A DNA stretch of 64,000 bases, taken from NCBI GenBank assembly GCA_001600875.1, contig BCLD01000008.1, forward strand, positions 273,606 through 337,605, in the 5' to 3' direction. The notes beneath the pieces were generated by a model. That model saw nothing but the letters and a program-made list of their open reading frames with translations. It did no database searches and was not told the origin of the DNA. The stretch's first letter is position 1, and every line of letters begins with the position of its first letter. Below, piece after piece: positions 54,904-64,000 of this stretch. Origin of the DNA: Solicoccozyma terricola. Its lineage: Eukaryota > Basidiomycota > Tremellomycetes > Filobasidiales > Piskurozymaceae. The position numbers were made by a program, and so were the translations under genes.

Positions 54904-55076
54904 GATGAGGATCTGGGCATAGTCTGTGGTGATGGTTTGAAAGGAGTAGATGGCGACGAGAAGGGGAGGGAGGGGAGGGTTGACGCGTGATGACGTGTCA
55001 CATCAGCAGCAAATAGTATGAATGGAGAGTTACATGTGGTGTTCTATGTGGTACACGTCTTCGCAGACCAGTCTCT

Positions 55077-55930
55077 CTATACCTTCTTCGCTTCATTCCC
55101 ATGTCCATCCATTCCCGCATCCCCGTCAACAACACCACCCATCCCAACCGCCTCTTTGACATCCCGCGTTGGCTTCGTCTGATCCTCTAGCGTCTCAAAC
55201 CCATGTGCTTTCAACTCCTTATCCACCTCTTCTTGACTCCTTAGTTTCAGACTCAACGCGTGTAATCCCTTCTCTTCGAATTCCTCTTTGAGTAAGGAGT
55301 TTACGAGTCGGTGACGTTTGATTTGAGGGAGGGAGTTGAATTTGGATGAGATCATTTGAACGGCGAAATCTGGGGGAGAGATTAGGATGGGGATGGGAGT
55401 TTGGGGTGGGGGGTTGGGATGTTTAGCGAAGTTACATTTGAGGTATTTTGGTAAGGTATAGAGTTCCGGATGCATACGTGTTTCGCCATTTCCACCTCCT
55501 TGTGCTCTCATAGCTGAATGATGAGCATGTTTCGAAGAACTATCAACAAGAAAGAATTCAATTTAGCAAAAAGGGGTTTTCGGTAGATCGGTAGACGACA
55601 CGCATAAACACCCACTCATTGGATATTCTCATAAGACTCGGTTCAAGTGCATCTGAAAGCTAATAAAACGACCAACGCACGACGAAAAACGGCAAATATC
55701 AGATTAATTCAGATCCAATTGCGTCTCCCTCATCAATTCTTTTTCGCGCTCACTTTTCGATGCATTGAACTTTCTACTGGACCGGGAGTATACGAGATCG
55801 GAGCTTTGGATGCCATTGTTCGAGTGAGACGAGTCAGCGTACGGAGTGGACGCAGAGTAGGTATCATTGAGAGGGTGGGATTATGGTCAAGTGGAAGTCC
55901 GGGAGGAGGGGGCAACGGAGCTTGAGCCAT
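55077..55930 (-). CDS. BolA-family protein (mitochondrial-type)
   Basis: BolA proteins bind monothiol glutaredoxins to handle Fe-S clusters. Exons 55754-55930, 55616-55659, 55478-55539 and 55077-55369; 191 aa. The Pro-rich, Arg-containing N-terminus (TLRPLRTLTRLTRTM) looks like a mitochondrial presequence. Core elements: LSDALEPSLMRISN, NDSSKHAHHSAMR, GNGETHFAVQMISSKFNSLPQIKRHRLVN and GLHALSLKL. His in the conserved 'SSKHAHH' and 'KRHRLV' stretches is present, as in the Fe-S-binding site of the family. The C-terminal ~45 residues are extra. BOL1 versus BOL3 cannot be decided. Confidence 0.85.
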
Positions 55931-55976
55931 CGATCTAATCGGGTCGAGTTGCGCGAGTTGTGTGTGGTATGGCGAT

Positions 55977-55982
55977 CACGTG
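55977..55982. promoter_or_regulatory. CACGTG box, BolA/PPR promoter
   Basis: Context ATCACGTGAAAAT in the 139-bp divergent promoter. Confidence 0.5.
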
Positions 55983-56069
55983 AAAATTGAAATCATGATA
56001 TCCCCTAACCTCTTTCACTCCACCATCTTTCTCCCATATCTCAGCTCCACTACCTCATTCCAACGACGT

Positions 56070-58652
56070 ATGAACACTCACGGGAGGGTCCTCGCATTCC
56101 TCGTACGACCGTCTATTCTGCGAGGAACTGGGATTACAAGGACTCGAATTAGATCGATAGTACGCGTTGAAGGACCAGCTCAATATGGTCTTGCCCCGTT
56201 ACCGCCATGTTCCTCAACGAGGACAAGCGCTACGGTAGCACAGGAGGCTTTTCCGATACCGTCGACAACAGACTCAACGCGAGATTCATCATGTTCGATA
56301 AGCCGCACAAGTCCACTGTCTCTGCGTTCGTCATCGGACATACCTACAATCGATGCTCGACCACCCCCCATCACCCCATCGACTAACGTCGGTTTATCTG
56401 AAACTACTATCTCCAAAATCCTCTTGGAAACCAACATCGACCCAGCTCAACTGCAGTTACACCTTGACATCTATAAAGACATCCTCTCCGCATCGGATCT
56501 GGAGGATTCTATTCTTAAGATTCGACTATGGCAAGAGTGGTGGGAAGTGAAGAGGGATCGAATTGATTTCGAAACGAAAACGGATGATTCGGTTGGATGG
56601 ACTTTGATTGGGTCATCATCCAACACTTCTAGATCCTTCGCATCTCCCACTTCCTCATCATCTCATACCCGATACCCCACTCTACAAATCCCACCCATCA
56701 TCCTCTCACTCAGCCTTTCCAAACGATCAACGCCGGCTTCGACGCTTGGAATGACAAATATAATCCTAGAATCAACATCATCGATCGATCGCAATGAAGC
56801 GATGCTCCTTATCAAGTTGACCAATCTCTTGGTCCGGTATGAAATGATGGCGGTGCTGAAGGTGGTATTGGAGAGGTTTTACGATGGGATGACTCCATGT
56901 GGAGGATCTAGGACTAGACCTGGTGCAACGACGTCGAATGGGACGATGGCACTTCCAGCTATGCTCCGTACGCTAAGAGGTCTGGTAATCAAACGCTCAG
57001 GTCGAGGATCATCATCAGAAATCATCCAAGCCGGTCGTCAGATGATCGATCATCTTGTCAAACATGTTTTATCCCATTCAATCTCTCTATTACCTACTAT
57101 ATCGAAACAATTGACGGATTGGAGGGTTTTAGGAAAGAGGTTGAGATATAGATTGATCAATCATTTTGAAAGATCTGGAAAGGAAATGCCGATAGTAATT
57201 GTGAAGAGTTGTTTTGAAGCTGCAGCTAGGGAAAAGGATTCGAAAGGGACGAGAAGATTCTGGGAGATTTTAAAAAGGGAGGAAAGAGGGAATGAAGATG
57301 TAAACGAACGAGCGATGGACGACCTTCTACTCGCCTGGACTGAAGGCCAATATCTCGACATTTTGAACATGATTGATAAAAACACCACCAATGAGGATAT
57401 ATCGCAGGATTGGAAAATGAAAGCTTGGAAATATCTTTTCAAGCTCGTTGGAAATGACAACGAGGTCGACGCGGCCACCTGGCAGCGACTATTGGATCGA
57501 GCCCCGAAGGATATGTTGGACGACGAAACTAGAGTTGTAATGTTACATGGGACAGTCATCAAAGGGTCTCCAAAGGGGGCGCTAGAGGAATGGGAAAGAA
57601 CAGTCAACGAGGGCAGGTTAACGGTAGACGCCGTGACGCTGAGAGTCCCCGTTCGAGCGATGATAGAGCTCGCGGATCTGGAAGGTGCGGTGCGACTTGT
57701 CGATAACTGGGCAAAACGACCTGGACATAATATCACATCAAAAGATTCCAAGAATCGCGTACAGATCGATACTCGAATTATCAATATCATCTTTGGAGGA
57801 TGTGTCCGTCTTGGATACCCGAATGTCGCATACCGAATCTGGGCAACGATGTTACGACGGTATGGAGTTCGACAGGATTCCATCACGTTGACGACTCTTT
57901 TGGAATGCTCGAGGTATGCCGATCGACATACTAAAGTGGAAAAGTTGTCACCGTCACTATCAGGTATCGCTTGGGCTATAGCAAAGGCATTCCGGAGGGA
58001 GTCCGTGGATGTCGCGGCAGGCGATTTGGTGGACGGCGAGACGCTGAAGAATGCGCCAGTGGATATGCTCTTCGACAGTGACGCACATCGAGGTGTAAAC
58101 ATCCTGGACTGGCAAACAGGCCGAGCGATTTTCCGTTCCATTGTCCTCGAGAACTGGCCGAATCTGAAGGGATTGAGATCGCCAATGATGATGGCGGGTG
58201 AAGGGTCTCTCAATCTCTTCGGTGGCTTGGTGGACGTCAGTCATCATCAACGACAAGATCCAACACCCTCAACGCGACAAATCGTCCCAACGTCCAGTCG
58301 TTACGTTCACATCAAACCATCACCCGAAGCTTTCCACTCATACATCTTCCTCCTCGGCTATCGGTCCTTGACCTCGGAAATCCCACTTGCCCTGACTTGG
58401 ATGAGAGCGCTCTCCATCCAGCCTCTACGAAAGACCCTGATCGCTTCACTCGCATATATTAGCCAGAATGAAGGCCCGGCAAGGATGATACGCGTCAACT
58501 CTGAGGCAGGAATGGAACGGAGGTGGTTGAGAGATGAGGAGGTCCTGAGGCTGTGGTTGGAGGGGTGGTTGTGGAAAGGAGCCGTACCAACGGAGGAGGA
58601 GGTTGAGATGAGGTGCAGAGATGAGATGGGAGGAGAATCAGGGCGTAGCTAG
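56070..58652 (+). CDS. PPR-like mitochondrial protein
   Basis: A helical-repeat protein of 860 aa, intronless. The N-terminus (MNTHGRVLAFLVRPSILRG...) is basic and hydrophobic, consistent with mitochondrial import; an upstream in-frame Met at 55962 also exists. Segments such as ERAMDDLLLAWTEGQYLDIL, ALEEWERTVNEGRLTVDAVTLRV and YPNVAYRIWATMLRRYGVRQDSITLTTLLECS resemble degenerate PPR-like helical hairpins, with the spaced Leu/Ala pattern of PPR units. There is no clear catalytic domain. The role in mitochondrial RNA metabolism is an inference from the repeat type only. Divergent to the BolA gene, 139 bp apart. Confidence 0.65.
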   Translation: MNTHGRVLAFLVRPSILRGTGITRTRIRSIVRVEGPAQYGLAPLPPCSSTRTSATVAQEAFPIPSTTDSTRDSSCSISRTSPLSLRSSSDIPTIDARPPPITPSTNVGLSETTISKILLETNIDPAQLQLHLDIYKDILSASDLEDSILKIRLWQEWWEVKRDRIDFETKTDDSVGWTLIGSSSNTSRSFASPTSSSSHTRYPTLQIPPIILSLSLSKRSTPASTLGMTNIILESTSSIDRNEAMLLIKLTNLLVRYEMMAVLKVVLERFYDGMTPCGGSRTRPGATTSNGTMALPAMLRTLRGLVIKRSGRGSSSEIIQAGRQMIDHLVKHVLSHSISLLPTISKQLTDWRVLGKRLRYRLINHFERSGKEMPIVIVKSCFEAAAREKDSKGTRRFWEILKREERGNEDVNERAMDDLLLAWTEGQYLDILNMIDKNTTNEDISQDWKMKAWKYLFKLVGNDNEVDAATWQRLLDRAPKDMLDDETRVVMLHGTVIKGSPKGALEEWERTVNEGRLTVDAVTLRVPVRAMIELADLEGAVRLVDNWAKRPGHNITSKDSKNRVQIDTRIINIIFGGCVRLGYPNVAYRIWATMLRRYGVRQDSITLTTLLECSRYADRHTKVEKLSPSLSGIAWAIAKAFRRESVDVAAGDLVDGETLKNAPVDMLFDSDAHRGVNILDWQTGRAIFRSIVLENWPNLKGLRSPMMMAGEGSLNLFGGLVDVSHHQRQDPTPSTRQIVPTSSRYVHIKPSPEAFHSYIFLLGYRSLTSEIPLALTWMRALSIQPLRKTLIASLAYISQNEGPARMIRVNSEAGMERRWLRDEEVLRLWLEGWLWKGAVPTEEEVEMRCRDEMGGESGRS

Positions 58653-58807
58653 GAGGTAACATTTCACCGGTTTTATAGGGTATCAAATTGCATTTTGGCT
58701 TTGGTGCCATACTAAAGTGGCATATCTGGCATTGGTAAGACGCCCCTTGATTCATTTCCCCTTCGGCACCCTCCCACGCACAACACTCAGAGTACCTTCC
58801 CCCTCGC

Positions 58808-59509
58808 TCAGCCGTCATATGCGACGAACTCGATCTCAACATCCGTCCCACCAGCAGGGAGCTGAGCAACTCCAACGCAAGTCCTAGCCGGTTTAGGCTC
58901 AGGCATCATCTCTTTCCAGACCTATTATATGACCACCCCAGCGTAGAACACACAGAGAGAGGGACAACTGAGTCAGCGGGATGATGCATGACCATGAGAT
59001 GAGACGAAGCAGTACTAATCACCTCGTTCATCGCACTAAAGTCTTTGGAGAGGTTGGAGAGGTAGATATTAGCCTTCACGACGTTGCTTAGGGTCATGCC
59101 GGAGCCTTTCAAGACGGCTTCGAGGTTCTGTCAAGCGGAAGCGGGTCAGATTGAGCGTCGTATTCGATACTTGACAGAGAAGTGGACTTGGATGCGAACC
59201 TGGATGACTTGTCGAGTTCTATCTTGGACCTATGAGATGAGTCATCGTGTCAGTCAACTCTGTAGTATACCCTGCTCCCAGCCAGGGATCACTTACTGTC
59301 CCTTCAACCATCTGGCCCTCCTTGGTCATTCCCACGGATCCACTCGTATACACATAGTTGCCAGCGCGAACAGCTTGAGAGTACTGTATGGATGGCAGTG
59401 CGAGATGTAGTTAGCCAGTGGGAATCAACAAGGCAATGGGAACGGATGGACTTGCGATTCCTGGAAGAGGAGCTGGAGCGTCCTTGGTCAGAGTGATCTC
59501 GGCGGGCAT
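58808..59509 (-). CDS. RidA/Hmf1-family enamine/imine deaminase
   Basis: YjgF/YER057c/UK114 protein that hydrolyses reactive 2-aminoacrylate-type enamines. Exons 59456-59509, 59297-59383, 59200-59229 (30 nt), 59023-59127 and 58808-58921; 129 aa. Conserved pieces: APAPLPGIYSQAVRAG, YTSGSVGM, TRQVIQNLEAVLKGSGMTLSNVVKANIYLSNL and ARTCVGVAQLP...VEIEFVAY, including the Arg that binds the keto acid. Intron 1 is GC-AG (donor GCAAGT). No presequence, suggesting a cytosolic protein. The normal size of the family is about 130 aa. Confidence 0.93.
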
Positions 59510-59809
59510 TGTAGAGGAATGGATGAGAGGAATGAGAGATGCTTCGAGCTCGACGAGGATGATCTCACGAGTATCCTTGTTCAATTCCCGAAGTGGAGGT
59601 CGCTAGGTCGGCGATTCAGCCGGTCCGAAGACCAGCCGGCGCTTCGGCGGTATCATGCGACATGGGGGCTACCACAGCCGACTGTTGGCTCGTTGGGAAG
59701 ATCACACCAGCTCTTCCGGGCATGAAATGTATTCCATATACCATCGACGACGATACTTCTCAAATCCTTCCATCAAAAAGGTAACAGCTAAACCTCACGC
59801 TCATCCCAT
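59510..59809. promoter_or_regulatory. Intergenic upstream of the RidA gene
   Basis: 300 bases between the RidA start and the RPN13 stop, holding the RidA-side promoter. Nothing coding recognised. Confidence 0.45.
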
Positions 59810-61142
59810 CTAATCCGTATCCATCCTATCATCCCCATCACCCTCATCCTTTCCCTTCTCCACCACAGCGTCTAAGAACTCTCCAACGCCTCTACCTGCA
59901 CTCTCCTCCAACCCCAACCCCACCATCAACCCACCCAACTCTCCAGTCCTTAACGCAGCGTCAAACCCTTCCACCGCTTCCCTGAACTGCGGAGACGCGA
60001 TGATTTCCGTGATTTCGGACGTGGTGGGTGGAGAAGAGAGTGGGAGAGTGGGTGGGAGATGAGGGATTAGAAGAGAGATTATGGATGGGGAAGAGAGTAG
60101 GATGGGAGTTAGGTTGGTAGGTGTTAAAATGTCGATTAGATGGATTGGTTCTATGGATTCGGAACAGAAAAAGTTGTAGGGAGGTTTAGAACTTGTTGAT
60201 TTCCAGGAAGAATGATTGAACATTGGAGGGGGGCAAAAACTTGAAAGAGAGACTCACCCTCTCGAGTTGTTTGAACTCCACTTCTGCCTAGAGCGCCTTG
60301 TACCAACCTAGAAAAGGCTTCGATTTGACTTTGATTGACATTCAGAGCAGATCTACTCGGCGTAGCTTCCGTCTCAGCTGATACTGGAGCCAGTCTATCA
60401 GCGAATCGTTGCGCTTGAGGAGCGGCAGGTGGTTGGGTCGATGATGGAGCATGGACGGCTGGAGTGGAAGGTGGGATGACGGATGTTTCGATGGATGGGA
60501 TTGAAGTGGTAGTTGGTTCGTCGATGGTCCTGATAGGCCCAAAGTAGGCGTAAGGGTGAGAATGATGGTACGGAAGAAGATAAAGAGGGGATGAAAATGG
60601 AAACACTCACTCGTTTGCTTCGAATGGAACTGGAATGAAATCCGGATCATTGATGATCGAGTTGATGTTGAAACAATCTAATTCATGTTTATCTTCGTTA
60701 GGGTCTTGGAACCAGAACTAAATCAAGCGAGTACAAACGCATGTTGGTAAGCGACTTTTGTTTGGGGAGACACACAGAAAGTAGAGATGAGATAAGAACT
60801 CACAAAGAGACGTTGATCACTGCTGGAGAATTTGAGAACGTAGGTGTGACCACTTGGATCCGAGTCCACTTTTTGAAACGAGCAGTCTCCCGGGAAAAGG
60901 ATGTATTCCTGATATCAACCATGCTTATGATCAGCGAAACCACCCTACGGAAAAATCTAACCACCACAACTAACATCATCTGAATCTGTGCTTCCACCTT
61001 GCCTACTCTTCCAAGCAAACGACAATAAATCGTCGTTCCATTCGAGCTCGATCTTCCCTTTTGCGGGAGATGGATCGACCCAGTTGGAGGTATCAGATCT
61101 ACGATGAGCGCGACCTGCTTTGATGGATAGGATGGGAGGCAT
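59810..61142 (-). CDS. RPN13: Proteasome ubiquitin receptor Rpn13
   Basis: Subunit of the 26S regulatory particle that binds ubiquitin through its Pru domain and recruits the deubiquitinase Uch37. Five exons: 60975-61142, 60804-60908, 60611-60717, 60258-60529 and 59810-60150; 330 aa. The Pru domain (residues ~5-125) reads IKAGRAHRR, LLSFAWKSR, EYILFPGDCSFKK and RLFFWFQDPNEDKHELDCFNINSIIND. A Ser/Thr/Pro linker follows, then a DEUBAD-like domain with LIDILTPTNLTPILLSSPSI and FREAVEGFDAALRTGELGGLM. The end is acidic (DDRMDTD). Confidence 0.94.
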
Positions 61143-61378
61143 GGTGATGGTACTTGTGGAGGAGGGATGTTGAAGGATGGACACGGGCAGGTAGGTGAAT
61201 GACGACGCGGTGAGAGCGGACATCAATCAAGTCGGGTCGGGTATGTCCGTGTTCACCATGCAGCAGTTGATTTGTCCCAGTCTCTAGTCTCTGTCATTAC
61301 ATCGCAGTCCTGGTCATCCAGTCTCCAACCTCCAGTCTCCAGCCTCCATTCTCCAGTCTCCTCCAGCCATGCCATCAT
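61143..61378. repeat. CCAGTCTCC-type tandem stretch, RPN13 promoter / mS38 3' flank
   Basis: The 3' part (61316-61368) has imperfect copies of CCAGTCTCC/CCTCCA. It is short and lies between two minus-strand genes. Confidence 0.6.
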
Positions 61379-62526
61379 CTACTTGCCCAGCTTCTTGCGC
61401 TCAGACCGAGTAGCCTTTCTTCTCTTCTTGTACCTGTAACAATACGGTAATCAGTAACATGCAACGCACTCCGAGAGGAGCTAACCACCCCAACTCACTT
61501 GTGTTTCGAAATCTTCTTCTTTCTCTTCCTCTTGACGCTATCCAACGCGACATCTTCATCATCAACCTCGACTTCTCTCCTCGTTACCATTCTCATCGTT
61601 TTCCCTCTCCGATGAAATGTCACTTGTCCTCGTCTTCCACCTGATCTCCTCCTTATATCGTCCTTGATATCTTCCATATCCATACGTTCCAACAACATGT
61701 TCAACTCCACAACTGCTGAATCGATATCGGATTTTGAATTCGATTCGTTAGCGGATGGGATGGTCGACGCAGCGTTCATTGCTGATAAAACTTGGTTCCA
61801 TGATTCACCAGCAATTGAAGCGTTATGAGCCATCAATCGATTGAAATCGACTTCAACACCGAGGTCCGAGGTATTATCATGTCGAAGAGATTTATATAAT
61901 GATGCGCGAGTTGAATTTCCACTATGTTCAGGAAGGAGATGTCCAGTATGGGTTGGGTTGTTGAACATGATTCGAATACCAGTATGTTCCGTGAGTACCG
62001 AAGTTGGGAATTCGTTCGTTCCTTGGAGTTGACGAAGGAATGGGACTGGATTCATTGGTGGTTGTGGTGCGAACAAATTATCGGTGTTATTTCTCCCATC
62101 CGTGTTATATTTCGTTGATTTATATCGTAAAGTTCCAAGATGCACAGGTAATGGCATATGTGGAGGTGTGAATGAGGTATGTAGAGCGATTTGACCAGGA
62201 TAGAGATGGATGGGTTTGAATGCATGACTGTCTTGATGCAGTGGTAAAAAATCAACCCCTCCTCCACGTCCTCCTCCCGCCACGACTGATGCCGTCGAGT
62301 TGGTTTGTTGACGTTTACGAGGACTCATCAACGACGCTCGTCTCATTGCCAGAGTCCCAAATGATTTCCGTGGCTTGACCCGGGTGGGTTTCGCTGAACG
62401 AGGTGCGTCTTCATTTCGGAGGATTGGTTTAGTAGGACCGGTGTTGCACGATGAGGAAGAGTAGGAAGTGGAGAGTGTGGGTAGACGTCTGGGGAGAAGT
62501 GATCTGAGTGACCGGGGACCGAGCAT
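61379..62526 (-). CDS. Mitochondrial ribosomal protein mS38 (Cox24/AURKAIP1 family)
   Basis: Small-subunit mitoribosomal protein with a very basic C-terminus. Two exons (61499-62526, 61433-61379 region) encode 360 aa. The family hallmark is the C-terminal SVKRKRKKKISKHKYKKRRKATRSERKKLGK-like basic helix, split by a splice site after HK. The N-terminus MLGPRSLRSLLPRRLP is a strong presequence. The central part is long, Ser/Asn/His-rich and not conserved; it is larger than in yeast Cox24 or human AURKAIP1. Divergent to TRM8, 225 bp apart. Confidence 0.88.
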
Positions 62527-62627
62527 GGCGGTGTGATGGGTGTGTGATGGGTGTGGGGATGTATGGTGCGAGGATGTACGAGTCCCCGAGTCCCAGATTT
62601 CCCCTTTGCCCTCTCCACGAGCAGCAA

Positions 62628-62633
62628 CACGTG
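62628..62633. promoter_or_regulatory. CACGTG box, mS38/TRM8 promoter
   Basis: Context AACACGTGAAATC in the 225-bp divergent promoter; the same 8-base core extension occurs in the uS17m promoter. Confidence 0.5.
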
Positions 62634-62751
62634 AAATCAGTATTTATTTGAATTCACCCCCCGACCTCGTCTCCAACGTATATGGCAAATCCAGCTGTGT
62701 GCTCAGTCTGGGACAACTAATACTAGGACCATATCACCGCTATCACCAGTC

Positions 62752-64000
<1,249 letters not shown>

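Noticed and set aside
57161..58213. 350-aa antisense ORF opposite the PPR-like gene
   Set aside because: It has no family resemblance and runs antisense to a clear coding exon; a codon-bias shadow is the simplest explanation.

Overview
The window looks like nuclear DNA of a basidiomycete, most probably a tremellomycete yeast related to Cryptococcus or Kwoniella. Genes are very dense: 38 protein genes or gene parts in 64 kb. Most carry several short introns of about 40-120 nt with GTGAGT/GTAAGT-type donors, and the proteins resemble the fungal, often basidiomycete, forms of their families. The organism assignment is an inference from gene structure and protein character, not from a database match. 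Exon models were built by hand from splice sites and reading frame; apart from the gapped and window-edge genes, every multi-exon model sums to a whole number of codons.

Layout. 0.2-7 kb: GCV1, MDM35, a cysteine synthase and BET3 (all minus), then mitochondrial uS17m (plus). 7-18 kb: COX15/BUD23, PEX16, MGE1/gluconokinase and FMC1/RRP3. 18-26 kb: a secreted six-hairpin (YteR/GH105-like) glycosidase interrupted by a 216-base assembly gap, the divergent mitoribosomal pair uL10m/uL5m, a gag-only retroelement ORF and a KduD-like short-chain dehydrogenase. 26-40 kb: PNO1, SF3B6/HIS1, BRE2 (ASH2L)/a ZC3H3-Red5 zinc-finger protein, mitochondrial AsnRS and an Ipa1/UBE3D-like E3. 40-50 kb: HSP10, an extended SDR epimerase, the PP2A activator RRD2, IND1, SWC4 and thioredoxin. 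50-64 kb: a large intronless protein with stonustoxin-like and MORN regions, HUS1, a BolA protein, a PPR-like protein, a RidA protein, RPN13, mS38 and TRM8 (cut by the window end).

Common threads. About fifteen of the genes encode mitochondrial proteins covering the mitoribosome, complex I/IV/V assembly, Fe-S handling, chaperones and glycine cleavage. Several others act in ribosome biogenesis (BUD23, RRP3, PNO1). Twelve neighbouring pairs are divergent and share short intergenic regions. Most of those regions, and a few single-gene promoters, contain a CACGTG box, often extended to CACGTGAAA, which suggests a shared regulator. I saw no tRNA, rRNA, CRISPR or bacterial-type operon signals.

The most unusual points are: long G or C homopolymers placed almost exclusively in introns (up to 86 G in RRP3); several microexons and a start-codon-only first exon; two GC-AG introns; an Mdm35 with a ~110-residue acidic insertion between its CX9C pairs; the SNTX/MORN fusion protein; and a 622-nt intron with a perfect 9-bp inverted repeat.
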